Translations under genes and position numbers: made by a program
Assembly (NCBI GenBank): GCA_037176725.1
Contig: JAZBRS010000026.1
Location: 103,895,501 to 103,959,500, forward strand
Reading direction: 5' to 3'
Origin: Posidonia oceanica
Taxonomy: Eukaryota; Streptophyta; Magnoliopsida; Alismatales; Posidoniaceae
DNA length: 64,000 nt
Shown here: positions 44,355-57,400 of the stretch, one piece after another
Position numbering within the stretch: the stretch's first letter is position 1
Layout of the letters: every line of letters starts with the position of its first letter
Notes under the pieces: model-generated
What the model was told of the DNA's origin: nothing
Seen by the model: the letters and a program-made list of their open reading frames with translations, nothing else
The model's database searches: none

Positions 44355-47300
44355 CTACTGATAGTACTTCTTCAGATAGCAGAGGTTGATGGGCTCAGAC
44401 TGCTCGACCCGGTCCATATCCTCAAGAGTTGCAGCGCCTCCCGAAAAGATCTGCTTGACCACAAAGGGGCCACGCCAATTGGGTCGAAATTTCCCTCGTC
44501 CATCAGGCAAATGAATGGCGCGCAAGACAAGGTCCCCTGGCTGAAAGTTTCTGGGCTGGACCTTCTTCAAGAATGCTCTGGCCATCCGCTTCTGGTAGCA
44601 GTGAGCGTTGTGCATAGCTTGCAGTCTGCGCTCATCAATTAAATTCAGTTGGACGCAGCGGTCTTCGACCCATTCTGCCTCTTCCAACTCAGCTTCCCGT
44701 AGGATCCGCAGAGAGGGGATCTCTACTTCAACAGGTAACACCGCTTCCATTCCGTACACTAGAGAGTATGGGGTGGCTCATGTAGAGGTCCGGATTGATG
44801 TCCTGTACGCCCAGAGTGCATACGGGAGCTTGTCGTGCCAATCCTTGTGGGTTTCTGCCATTTTCTTCAGGATTTTGACAATGTTCTTGTTTGCAGACTC
44901 CACTGCTCCGTTCATCTGTGGCCGATAGGGCGAGGATCGATGATGCTTGATCTTAAGACTCTGCAGGAATTCCTCGATCCTTTTGGCAATGAAGTTTGTG
45001 CCATTATCAGAGATGACTGAGTGTGGGACCCCATATCGGGCAACGATATTGTTCCTGATAAATTTTTCTGTTGCCACAGTGGTGACTGTCTTATAAGAGG
45101 CTGCTTCCACCCACTTGGTAAAGTAATCGATCGCTACCAGAATGTAACGATGACCATTTGAAGCAGTCGGGTGGATGGCGCCGATGACATCGATCCCCCA
45201 GGTGGAGAAAGGCCATGGCGAAGACATGTTATGCAGCTGATGTAGAGGGGCCTTGATGAAGTTACCATGGATCTGGCAGTTGTGGCATTTACGCACAAAC
45301 CGGCAGCAGTCTGCTTCCATGGTCTGCCAGAAATATCCTTGAAGCATGATCTTCTTGGCCAGGAGGACGCCGTTCATGTGCGGGCCACAGGTCCCTGCAT
45401 GCACTTGAAGCATCAGCGTGTCAGCCTCCGATTTGCTCAGGCAGCGCAGTAGCATCTGATTGTATGACCTTCTGTACAGCTGTCCAGCCCCTAACACGTA
45501 CTTTGACGCCAGATGCGCCAGAGTTCTCTTGTCTGATGCTGCGGTATCGGGAGGAAAAGTGCCGAACTCTAGGAAAGATTTTATATCTCGATACCAGGGC
45601 TGCTCCTCTGCTGGATCCGCCTCTTCTATGTTCAGGCAGTATGCAGGCTGCTCAATGCGAGTAACGGATACATCCACTGCACCGTCTTCAGATATAGTGA
45701 GCCAGGATGCCAAAGTTGCCAATGCGTCTGCGTACGCGTTCTTGGCTCTGTTCATGTATGTGAAGCAGATGCTCTCAAATTCTTCCATCAGCCTCAGCAG
45801 GTGTTCGTGATACGGCACAAGCTTGGGATCTTTTGTCCTCCAGTTGCCATTCACTTGAGAAATTACCAGCATGGCATCACCGTGCACATGCAGCTTCTGT
45901 GCCTCATGTTCGAGGGCGACTTTCAACCCTAGGATGCATGCTTCATACTCCGCTTCATTGTTTGTGCAGGTGAAAGTCAGCTTCCTCGCGAAGGGAATCA
46001 TCTGTCCCTGGGGCGTGGTCAGTACTGCGCCTACGCCTCGGCCCTTTTTGTTGACTGCACCATCAAAGTAGAGCTGCCATTCCTCTTGTTTTTCAGGATT
46101 TTTCTGCTCAGAGTCCTCCATTGCAAAGAGAATGTCTTCATCAGGGAACTGTGTCTGGAGGGGTTGGTATTCAGGTAGAGGAAGGTCAGCAAGATGGTCT
46201 GCCATGGCCTGACCCTTCATGGATTTCTGTGTGACAAAGGTGATGTCATACTGAGATAATAACACTTGCCACTTAGCACATCTGCCTACCATGGCTGGCT
46301 TCTGAAATAAGAACTTGATAGGATCATGCCGGCATAAGAGCTGTACTGGGTATGCCATCATGTAGTGCCTTAGTTTCTGTGCAGCCCAGACAAGGGACAA
46401 ACAGGTCTTCTCTAGTGTACTGTACCTGGCTTCGCATTCATTAAATTTCTTGCTCAGGTAATAGATGGCGCGCTCCCTTCTACCAGATTCGTCATGTTGG
46501 CCCAAGACGGCGCCCATGGAATGCTGCGTGGTAGAAAGGTAGAGAAGCAAAGGTCTCCCTGGTGTAGGCGGGACCAAGACAGGAGGCTTGATCAACAGCT
46601 GCTTGATCTTGGCAAATGCAGCTTGACACCCCTCGCTCCAGTGAATCTGTGCATTCTTCTTCAGGAGTTTGAATATGGGCTCGCAGATGGGCGTAAGCTG
46701 TGCAATAAAGCGACTGATATATTGTAAACGCCCAAGTAGACTTCTGACTTCCTTTTCAGTTCTGGGGGGTGGCATGTCCACGATGGCTTGTGCTTTCAAT
46801 GGGTCCACCTCAATCCCCCTTTGGCTAACAATGTAGCCGAGCAATTTGCCAGAAGACACCCCGAATACGCACTTCTTAGGATTCAGGCGCAGCTTGTACT
46901 TTTGTAGACGGTCAAAGAGCTTTTTGAGACAGGTAAGATGATTTTCAGGCTCTTTGCTTTTAGCAATCATGTCGTCTATGTAGACTTCCACTTCTTGGTG
47001 CATGAGGTCGTGGAACAGCGCAGTCATGGCCCTCTGATAGGTCGCACCAGCATTTTTCAGGCCGAACGACATGACTTGGTAGCAGAAGACTCCCCAAGGG
47101 GTGATGAATGAGGTCTTTTCCATGTCTTCTTCTGCCATTTTGATTTGATTGTATCCAGAAAAGCCGTCCATGAAGGAGAGCATCTTGTGGCCTGCTGTAT
47201 TGTCGACTAGGACGTCAATGTGAGGCAATGGAAAGTCGTCCTTGGGACTCGCCTTGTTCAGGTCCCTGTAGTCGATGCAGATCCGGATTCGGCCATCTTT

Positions 47301-47852
47301 CTTGGGCACAGGTACAATGTTTGCCAGCCATTCAGGATAAAGAACGACCTTCAGAAAGTTGACCTTGAGCTGCTTCATTATCTCTTCCTTGATCATGAGC
47401 AGCTACTGTGGTCGCCATCTTCTTAGTTTCTGCTTCACTGGCTTGGCATCCGGGTTTAGGGGCAGATTGTGCACCACTATCTCTATGTCAAGGCCGACCA
47501 TATCTTCATAACTCCAGGCGAAGACATCCGCATATTCTTTCAGGAATGCGATGAACTCTGCTCGAGCCTGGGTGGACAGCTGGGCACTGATACGAACTTC
47601 TTTGACTTCCTCAGCTGTGCCGATGTTGACAACCTCCGTTTCTTCTTCAACATGGAGGTTGGGGCCTTCTGGGTCGTCGTCATAGGGCCGGAACTCGGGC
47701 AATGATTCATCAGTCTCATCCATGCCCGTATCGTCCTCCTCTCCATAAGCAATAAGTTCTGAGAGGATCTCTTTCTTAGAAGAAGGGCTTGTGATGTCGA
47801 AAGAGTGCATGTGTTCCGCTGCTTGGCCCTGGTGACGCTTCAGGATGGTCAC
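44355..47852 (-). pseudogene. pol: RT, RNase H, second RNase H and integrase of element C
   Basis: In the same frame as gag-pro. The RT lead-in (47852-47403) ends at a TAG where a Trp is expected (RRWRPQ, stop, LLMIKEE). The 872-codon main part has YRDLNKASPKDDFPLPH, MSFGLKNAGATYQRAM, the catalytic YIDD near 46970-46985, RNase H (AVLGQHDESGRRERAIYYLSK), archaeal-type RNase H (LYFDGAVNKKGRGVG, NEAEYEACILGL), the integrase zinc region (HAGTCGPH then CHNCQIH) and core residues in WGIDVIGAI, VISDNGTNF and AVESANK. A TGA at 44780-44778 interrupts the core just before the YSLVYGMEAVLP region. The C-terminal part ends at 44355. Only two nonsense changes mark 3.5 kb, so this copy is young. Confidence 0.92.
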
Positions 47853-48044
47853 GCTTACTCGAGTGTTCTTGTAGCCTCAGTGCGCGACCTCCGTCTCAGC
47901 AACTCCTTCTGCTGTTTGCTCTGGCCTGACTAATTCTGCTGAGTGCTCTGCTGATTCTGCTGAGGGCCTTGCTGATTCTGCTGTTGATGCTGCTGACTGT
48001 TCTGCTGCTGAGGCTGTTGACAGCTCTGTTACTAATTCTGCTTT

Positions 48045-51000
48045 CTACTCTGTTGCTGCTGCTGCTTGCACTACTGATGCTTCCTCCTCCAGGTCTTCTA
48101 GTGTGCTTGGGGAGGGTATGCCGGACCGGCGGCTGATTTGGGCATTGCCGCTTGCTATGCTGCTCCGGTGAGGCATGCGTTGCACAAACCACCTAGACCC
48201 GCCTTCTGATTGGAGAGTGATGAACTCATCTGGTCTAGGGGAGTCCGGCGCTGCTGAGTCTTCTTCCAGGACCATGATAAAGGCATGGTCTTCTTGCAGA
48301 GGAGGGTCCGTAACTACAGCTTTCCCTTTCCTTTCTGCAGCTTGATGCTCTATCAGGTCTTCTGCTATCGACTTGAGCTGTTCTTGATAAAGTAGCTCTA
48401 AGTCAGACATCCAAGAATCGACCTGGGCTTCTATCGCCACTCCTTCTTCCTCGTCCGAGGGGGAGTCGACGTAGTAGGCGCCGGGGGCCTGCGGCACTGG
48501 CCCGGCTGCAAGACGGGTTGCTGCCCTTGGAATCTGCATGATTTGGTTCACAGGCGCGTCTGATGGCGGCAACTCTGATGTAGAAGGCCCAAATAGACAT
48601 GTCAGCGGTGCCACAGATGGATAAGCTGCCAGGGTCACTGTTGGAGAATAAGCAGGGGTGCTCTTCGGAGGGCTCAAGGGCCCGGAGAGTGTAGTGCTCA
48701 GTTGGCCTTTTGTATCGGGCCGTAACTGAGAGAGTGCAGCCTCTGACGCCATGGGGTCTTGCCATGAGAGCTGCTGCTGGTTGTCAGGAGCATGCGAAGC
48801 GGACTGCGCCTGCTGCATTCCTGGAGATGTGGATGCTGAAGCGGGCTGAGCCGCGCTGCTGACTGTATTGATTGACTGCCCCTCCAGAGAGGGGGACAGT
48901 GGCACTGATGTTGCTGTGACCGCTGGTAGCATGCTTGATCTCACCAGAAGGAGTGTCTCTGACTCCTGCACTGCTGCTGTCTGTTCTAGAGATGCAGATG
49001 TGGCTGTAAAAGAGTGAGAGCTTGCTAGTTCTGCCACATGGCCTGCTGAGCTGCCTGCTGTATCTGCCAGAGGGAGAGCTGAATAAACTGACTGTGTGGC
49101 CTCTGCTCTGATCACTGTTTCTGCTGTGCTGGTTGGGACTGCCTCTGTTGTGCCAGACTGCTCCTCATCCGAGTAGTAGTCCTCAACACACACCCAATCC
49201 TCTGTCGGTGTCGAGTCCCGATCGTCGGTCGATCCCAGGGTTCCTGCACTGGTAAAGTTAGTGAGGTCTCTGGGAATGGCTGATTCTGGATTGTTGAGCT
49301 GAAAGCAGTGATCTTCGTTGAGCTTGGGTTCGTAGCCGAGGCCTTCAGATTTCCTTCGCTCCACTGCTACGATCGGCTCTGCGATCCCCTGGCCGTGACG
49401 CCTGAGCGGCGTACGCTTTATGTAACCCCACCTGTGACATACATTCTCGACCATTCGAAAGGGGTTGCTGTGAACGGTCAAGGAGTTGACACGTTCAAGA
49501 TCAGGAATGAAGTTAACCGGCTCACACCGATTAACGCGATATAGGGCTTCAGAAGTCTCGGGGTCAAACGGGATAGATTGCGAAGACACGGGGGAGACTG
49601 CTTCGATCCGCTCCTTCTCAAAGTTCTCCGCCATGACAACAATGACATCATCGCCACGACGGTACTTTATCATTCGATGGAGGGTCGAAGGAAGGACCTG
49701 ATACTTGTGGAGCCAAGGGCGCCCAAGTAGAAGATTGAAATTTGGCTGCAAGTCGACGACATAGAATTCTACGTCGAAGACAACCGGGCCAATAGCAAGA
49801 GGAATAATCAGGATCCCTAGAGCGTCATGGTGAGTGTTGTCAAAGGCTGTCATTCCCTTCACGGCTGGCGTGATGTCCTCGGCTTTGAATCCGAGCTTGG
49901 TTGCAGTACGCAAGGGGCAGACGTTAAGGCTTGACCCATTATCAACCAGTGTTAGGGGAATGCGAAAGTTTTTGAACTGCACCGTGACGAATAGGGGTTG
50001 GTTGTGATTAATCCCCGCCGGAGGCAGCTCATCACTCGTAAAAGAGATGACCTGGGGCTCCGCAATCAACCCAACCATGCTCTCCAAGGCTGAAGGCTCA
50101 ATGGACTGGGACACACGGGCAGCCTGGAACACGCGAAGAAAGGCCTCGCGGTGTTCGGCAGAGGTGTGGATCAAGTCCCAGATAGAAATGTCGGCTTTGA
50201 CCTTCTTAAGTTGGGAGGTCAAGTCTGCCTTAGGTTGGCTCTTTTTGGCAAGGGGAGGGGTAGTTTTGGCAGGCTCTAAGGGGGTAGTGGCAGGAAGCTG
50301 GGTTACTACAGGTTGGGCAGGGATTTGGCTAGCTACAGGCTGGCCCGAGGTCAGATCTGCTATGGGTTGGCTAGAGGGTAGGGGGATAACAGGTCTAGGG
50401 TGAGTTGGCCTAATTGCCGGTGTTGGGGGCCTGTAAACCCTCCCCGATCGCGTTACTTCCGTGCACATCTCTGTGGCGTAGCTGTAAGGGACGCGATGGG
50501 TGTCCAAGGTTAAGTCAATAACCATTGGAGCACGTGCTGCGAGCACAGGAGAGGTTACAGGGGGACCTACGGGATACTGAGGTCTCTTTAGAGGGTATGG
50601 TTGTTGGGGTGGGAAGGCTGGGGTAGGTTGAGGTCTGCCTAGAAGGTGTAGCTGAGGTCGCCCTAAGAGGTGGATGGGGGAACTAGGCTGGGTCCTAGCT
50701 AGAAGGTGCACAGGGGATTGAGCCTGGGGAAGCACGGTGGGAGGCGCGAGAGGGCGCTCCGGCCTGGCACGCGGTCGGATCATGTGAATTCCCGACTCGG
50801 AGCCGGTAACTGCCGCGAGATAGAGATCTTGAGGGAAAGGCTCAGAGATGTCAGAGATGAGATTAGAAGGGTCTACCACGGAGGTAGCAGGCCCAGAAGG
50901 AAAGACAGAATGGATGCCTGAGGTTCCCGCCCCTCCCGGATAAGAGTGCTCCGGTAAGGGTTGGCGGGTGATGCCAGAATGAGGGGGAACAGCTGAGTGT

Positions 51001-51614
51001 GTAGATGCATGAGTGTGTGCTTGAGTGGATGCCTCGTGCGTGTCGATCACAATCGTTCCCGATTCGATCAAGTCCTGAATAGCGTTCCGCAGGGAGAAGC
51101 AATTGTCCGTCGAATGCCCGGCGCTTCGATGGAAATTGCAGAAGAGGTCCGGCCTAAACCAATGCAGCAGAGGACTTGGTGGCGGACGAACCTCCGGGAA
51201 CTTCAGGAGCGATGCAACCTTTGGCAAGATGACCGTGAGCGGTTCCACCAGTGGGGCGAATCTCCGCCTCTCAATGGGTGGCCTTCTTTGCCTCTGGTAT
51301 GAGCCTTGCTGAACCGGTGCGGCAGGATAGACTGGTCTAGCGGTGGTAGTGATGTGTGGTGTGGGTGGATTCCTAGGTGCAGGAGCGTACACCATCTGAG
51401 CTGGGGCAGGCCGGGATGGCAAGCGAACAGGCACAGCAGGGGAGTCGACGAATGCAACAGCGGTTTTCGGCGAGTCCTTCCTCTTTGGGCGGTTGTTGCT
51501 GCTGCCACTGTTGTTGTTGGAGGCGCTGCTGTTGGCACTGTTACTGCTGATCACTGCCTGCTTAGCGACCGCAGAGAGAGCCGGGAAGTTGCCACTCCGC
51601 AAAGAACTCTCCAT
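48045..51614 (-). pseudogene. gag C-terminus, protease and G-patch region of element C
   Basis: An open stretch of 1189 codons in the gag frame. In order it has a Ser/Asn-rich part, a zinc-knuckle-like CNFHRSAGHSTDNC near residue 160, a long Pro-rich linker, and a single retropepsin-like domain near residues 540-640 with LTLVDNGSSLNVCPL (DNG in place of DTG) and NLLLGRPWLHKY. A G-patch-like RRHGQGIAEPI...GLGYEP follows, then a Ser/Thr/Ala-rich acidic linker. It ends at TAG 48047-48045. The next 190 bp (48044-47853) are CAG-repeat-rich and in the same frame, with a TGA at 47879-47877. Either these stops are point mutations or the part is an intron as in Ogre. Confidence 0.85.
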
Positions 51615-51686
51615 GCGCGCTCCAGCTCTGATGAGTCCTGCAAAAGTAGTGACTGGTTGGATGCTAAGCAGAGCTCCGAGAGACGG

Positions 51687-53195
51687 CTACGCCCCTTTGA
51701 TAACGATCTCGATAGACTCCTCGTCAGAGGGTCTATCTCGAACCTGAGAGGCAAGGGCGCGCCAGCGGCCGACGTACTCCCCGAACGGCTCGCCAGAATT
51801 CTGCTTGATTGCGATCAAGTCCGCCCTCTTTGGGACCAGATCGAGGTTGAAGGAGTATTGTTCCAGGAACGCCTGACTGAGGTCGTTCCAAGTCTTGATG
51901 GTTGACATGTCAAGCGATGTAAACCACTTGAGTGCCGGCCCGGTCAAACTCTTCTGGAACAAGCAGATCAGCAACCTCTCGTCAGCCTGAAGCTGAGCGA
52001 GATCACCGCAATACGCCTTCAAGTGTGCTACGGGGCAGCCCCTACCATTATACTTCTCGAAGTCCGGGATTTTGAACTTCGGAGGGAGTACCGCCTCTGG
52101 AAAGTAGCAGAGGTCCCGGAATTGGTAGGTCTGGTGCTCAGTACCCTGCACTAGTCGTAGTGCCTTCTCCAAGACTTCCATCCGGTTATTGATGGGGTCT
52201 GGGATTACTGCTGTAGGAGAGGGATCAGCAGGGGTAGCGAGCACATACGTCGAATGGGTCGCACCTAAGTGCTCCTCCGGATCTACCATAGCGTCGCCTG
52301 GTGGAGCAACGGGATGGCCGGCGTATCCGTGCTGGGGGACTGTGTATGCAGGAGTGTATGCAGGATGCTGGACCTGATGCAGAGGAGAAGAGTAGATGCC
52401 ATGCTGTGCTGTGATAGGGGTAGGATGACGGAGCACCAGTTGTTGTACAGGCGGAGTGCCAGACAGTGAGCCAGTGAGGTACTGGGCTCCAGCCGGTCCA
52501 AAGGACGGACCACCAGGGGGAAGTGGAGCATGCTGTGCTAAGTGTTGTGCAGCAGGAGGCGGTAAACGGGCCCCCATCGTCGGAACCGTGAGCAGTTGAG
52601 ACGATGGTCGAGGCGGAGGTGTGGAGGTCGATGCATGAAATGCAGGAATTGGCCTCAGAGGAACCTCAGGAACGACAGGAATAGAAGAAGGACGAACTGA
52701 TAGAGCCATGCCCTGCAGTCTCTGGGCAAGCTCCATCAGGTGCTGGTACTGCGCCTCGGGCGTCTCGCCAGTGGGGACACTGAGGTGCAGTGCCGGCGAA
52801 GGCTGAGAAACAAGTGGCACGGACACAGACTGTCCGGGAGGAAAGGATTCTACAGCAAAGGTCGCAACGACGGTGGAAGGGATGTCGAAAGCGACGTATC
52901 CCTGGGATGAAGGGGGCAGTGGCGTCTCCGAAACGCGAGTAACGGTCGTCAAGATAGATTCGGCGACAGGATCCGGAGGAAGAGATGCTTGCCACTGTCC
53001 CGGGACGTACTGAGAACCTAGAGACGTCAGGGGAGGAAACCCTGGCGTCGGAGGGGGAACAAGGGGGACAGAAGGAGCAACCGGAGGGGCCGGAACGGAA
53101 ACACCCTCCGTAACAGGAGTGAAGGAAGGCTCACTAACGTACTGGGCCATTGCTGACCTAGAGCGCGTGAGAACAGGGCTGCGACGGGTATTCAA
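51687..53195 (-). pseudogene. gag: gag of element C
   Basis: 502 codons from ATG at 53195 to a TAG at 51689-51687. The first two thirds are Pro/Gln-rich. The gag core follows with FKIPDFEKYNGRGCPVAH, LICLFQKSLTGPALKWF, FLEQYSFNLDLVPKR and GEPFGEYVGRWRALA. After the TAG the same frame continues through 25 codons into the next ORF, so the stop is a single point change within one gag-pro frame. The start follows the leader with no upstream in-frame ATG of note. Confidence 0.9.
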
Positions 53196-54460
53196 GCGAT
53201 GATTCCTACGAGGAGCTATCTTCGCAAAGGCAGATAGCTCAGAAAGGGAATGGTCGCGAATGAAGTCGCAAAAGGGGTGTCAACGAGGGTCGGTACTCGA
53301 GCTCTGGCAAAGCGAAACTCGCTTTACCGATCACGCTGACACAACAGAAGGAAATTAGGGTTAGAAACTAAAAAGATGAATGCAAATGAGTTAATTAAAT
53401 GGCATGAATGATATGCATGCTTTCTAGTATGCCCCCCTCACCTAACTAGTGTGTCCTAGTAAGGTAATCTACTTCGGGTATCCCTGGGTGTACGGGTCAC
53501 CGACTCAAGTCAGAAAAGTAGGTTCCCTGTCTAACTCCCGGCCCAAAGCTCAGGAAATGACAGGGTGGTGCATTGGTGGCCTCTACCCCGCCAAAGCGTG
53601 GGTGGTACCCTCTACTAACACCGACACGACCCCTGAACGAGGGGGGGACAGACCGACTGACTCGTGCCACGCCCAAAGCGGTGGAACAAGGGACCGGGAC
53701 CGTCCTTCGCAGACTAGTAGGTGGACTCAGATGAGAAGAATGCATGCCCTATATGATGCTTATGCAAATGCTTAAAGTCTTTTATCTTGCACATTTTATT
53801 AACCCAAGGGGGTGAAGGATTGTTCAGAGTCTCTAGTTGCTCCTAGAAGTTCTTTTTACTTGCCATTTTTAGTTAACCACGGGGAGAGCAAACAAGTCTC
53901 TACTATCCTAGGCATGGCATGCGCGAAAGGGAAGAAAATCAGTCAAGCATGGCAGGCAGACAATCATACAACACAACAAAAGGCAAGTGCATGGCATGTG
54001 CGAGTGTTTGTGAGCATAATGGTGAAGAAAAAAAACATTCATCAAGTCAAAAGGCATGTATGGAAGGCATGTGCGTGCGTAGTGGCATAGCAAAGGTGTA
54101 AAAGAAGCATTCAACATTCAAAAAGCATGTATTGTTGCCAAACAAGTATGTAGACATGCAATGTGCGAGAATTAAAGCAATAATGAGCAAGTAAGGCAAA
54201 ACAAGTAAAGGCAAGTAAGCGGTAAAGGAAGTAAAAGCAGAAGCAAGGAAACATGTAAATAAACAAGCACAGAAGTAAAGCTAAGCAAAAAGAGCGCAAA
54301 CCGGGGCGAAAGAGGTGCAAAACCTAAGCAAAGTAGCCACGAAGCGACTTTCTAGGAGTTTGCACAGAAAAGCGAGCAAAACAGGCAAAGAAGGCACACA
54401 AGGCAGACAAAGCTGCAAAACAGGCGAGCGGAAAGCGAAGGCGAAAGCCGGAGTCTGGCA
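53196..54460 (-). other. Untranslated leader of element C
   Basis: 1.27 kb between PBS and gag start. It holds short ORFs only, none recognisable. ATGCAAAT-type words occur here as in the LTR. Confidence 0.6.
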
Positions 54461-54478
54461 TCCCCAGCAGAGTCGCCA
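54461..54478 (-). other. Primer binding site of element C, tRNA-Arg type
   Basis: TGGCGACTCTGCTGGGGA starts 1 nt inside the 5' LTR. From memory, the complement of a plant tRNA-Arg(ACG) 3' end is TGGCGACTCCGCTGGGGA, 17 of 18 matching. Ogre elements are known to use tRNA-Arg. Confidence 0.85.
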
Positions 54479-54479
54479 C

Positions 54480-57400
54480 TGTAGCAATCCCGATCGGAAT
54501 CAGGCTCGTTATTAGCGGCGATTGGATCCGAGGAAGAGGCTCAACTCGAAAACACTTAAAATCGAGGAGAAAAAGGAAGATAAGACAAATCAGAGTCGCC
54601 ACCATGTCTATTAACAGAAGACAAGGAAAACCGGGGAAATGCGTGGATTAAACACGCAAAACCAAGCAAGAAATGCAAAGCAAAGCAATGCAAGGGAAAA
54701 CAAATGCAAATGAATGCAAATGAGATGACTCTAGCCTAGGATAAGGGCAATATGGTCATTGCGGGCCAAAAGACAGGGCAAGGACTCCTGTTACGTGCGG
54801 GGAAGGTGTTAGGCACCCCCGACACGCCCGAGAATCGGTCTTTCTAGGCTTACGCTCGCATACGCAGGGAAATGCAGATTTGAATGCCTAAATGCCAATG
54901 AATGCCTAAATGAATGCCCAAGGTGTGCTCTAAGTGGAGAGATGCAAAGCAAGGAAGTAAACGTGCTGTTTAAGTGCTCAGCTACGCTATCTGTGTTCCG
55001 AACCGGGCGAAACCTGGCTCGTGAGAACTCCAGGCAGTAAGCATCACAGCCCTATATGCGAATGCAAGCGAAAAAGCAAAACAACGGCAAAACCATGCAA
55101 TGCGATCGACATGCAAGGGAAAACGGCGTAAAACACGCAAAACGAGGCAAGAAACAAGAACGGCATGCGAAACGGTGCAAAAAGACAAGATCGGCACGCA
55201 AAACGAGCGAGAAAGCAAGGCAGCACGCAAATCGGTGCAAAAGACGATGTCGGGCACGCAAAACTGTGCCAAAAACAGGGCGAGCGCGCAAAAAGGTGCG
55301 AAAGACAAAGCAGGCACGCAAAACGGTACCAAAACGAGAGCGGACACGCAAAACGGTGCCAAAAGCAGCGAGATAAAAACCTCGGAAAAGCCGTGCGAAT
55401 GCAAATGCAAGGAAAAGATTAGAAGCAGTAAAAGGAGAGGTAGAACAACGCATGTGTGAGAACAGGCGCTGTCCGGGGCCACACAGAGTAGGTGTGAAGA
55501 CCTACAAAGGGGAGAGTGAGCAAACGGGGGGATTACCAATGAATGCAGGATGCATGCAAAAGCAAGAAGAGACAAGGGGAAAAACTTGGGAAAGACAGGA
55601 GTTCAAAAGCATTTTCGAAAAAGAAAAGGGGCTAAATGCAAGTTTTCACAAAGGATGGGGTCCACAGAGGAGGGTTTTGAAAACAGGAGAGGGCAGGGCT
55701 TTATTTTGCAAAAGATTGGGCTCAGAAAGTTATTTTGAAAAGAGGGCATGCATTGGAAGAAGTTTTGAAAACAAAAGAAGTCAGAGTGCAATTTTGGAAA
55801 AAACTAGGGTCTAAAGTGCAAATTTTCCAGAAAACAGGGTTCTGGAGAGTCCGGGAATGCAAGTGGAGGGTCTACATGCAATTTTGTAAGCATAGGAGCT
55901 AAGATGCAACTTTAGGGGCAAAACAGTCTTTTTACATGGTTTTTAAAGGATGCAAGGACCTATGTGTGATTTTTGAATCATGCAGGGGTCAAATATGCAA
56001 TTTTATATGGTAAACATGCTCTGAAATCAGAAGACAGGACTGATGTGCAATTTTTGAAAAATGTAGGGTCGAAAATGCAATGTAATAAGCTAAAATGCAT
56101 ACAAAATGATTATTGTGCATTTAAAAAGGACCTATATGCAAAAATAAAAAAATAGGAGGTAAAATATGCAATGCAGTATGCAAAAATTAAAAATGAAGCC
56201 TAAGTTACTACAGTGCATGGACCTAAATGTAAAAACAGTAAAACATGGGGATACAGAATGCAATATGATATGGTAAACTATATGCAATTAAATGGTCTGA
56301 TTTGAAACAGGATCTAAGTGCAAAAATGGAAAAAACAGGGGCCAAAGCACAAAAAGTTATAACTAAACAGCACAGTAAAAGGACCGGAATGTAAATACAG
56401 AAAAACAGGAATAAATGAAGCAATTTAGCATGGTATTAAATTTAAAACTAAGCAGATTAAATATCCTGAGGACCAGAATGCAAAAATGAAGCAACTTAGG
56501 GCAAACATGCAATATTCCCACAGAAACTATATTACTGAGAAAATAATGCTACAGTAAACTGCCGGCGGTGGCTGGCACTGTAGCAGTGAACCACCGGCGC
56601 CCACCACCACCGGCACAGGAGGGCTGCGGAGGTGCGAGAGGGCGGAGACCATCACCGGCAACTGCACGGAGCTCTGGAGATCGTCGGGGGACCGTTCCAC
56701 TGACTGGAACGTCCGGGAGACAGGAGGCCGGCGCCGGAGAAGAAGGACTGACCGGCGAGTCGAGGACGGAGCAGGAGGACCGGAGCCTTGCTTCTGGACG
56801 GCGGGAAAGCAGCAGAGGGAGGAGAGAGAGCAGAGAAAGTGAGAAATTACCTGTCTTTGCGCCTGGAATGCGCTCCCGACCTTGGCAGTGTCGGAGCTGG
56901 CCGGCGATGGCTGTCTGGTTGCAGCGGCGATCTCCAGCGGCTTGCGGTGGCTGGGACTCCTTCAGGACAATCTCCCGGTGCTCCCCGAATGATCGAACCG
57001 AGCTTCTGCAGCTCGAGCGGAGAAATGGATTCTGTGGGTTGTCAATAAGCAGCCGGAGGTGGGGGGGCTTATCCGCTGCTCCTCGGCTTGGATGGAGCCT
57101 TCCGGAGGATTGCTGGAGGTCCGGCGAAGGGGTCTGGATGCTTGGAAGGGCTTTCCGAAGAGTGTGGAGAGAGTTTGAGAGCTGGGTTGATTCTGGGTCT
57201 GGAGGTGACACAGGTGTTTGTTGTGGAGTTCGGAAGCTGTGGTGGATGGTTCGGTCTGATGTTTGGTGCTTTGGGAAGGTGGAGGCCAGGTGAATATCTG
57301 GGTGGAGTTTGGGAAGAAGGCTGTAGGCTGAAGTGGAGGGAATTGCTGAAGGAGGAGTGTTGGGTTGCAGTGGTGATTAGGTGGAGTTTCAGGGCAGTTT

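Noticed and set aside
46494..46727. Plus-strand ORFs within pol of C and others of this kind
   Set aside because: They are shadows of the minus-strand polyprotein.
44778..53195. Programmed stop readthrough in gag-pol of C
   Set aside because: Five stops at unrelated places and without a common context are better explained by point mutation, with a possible intron for two of them.
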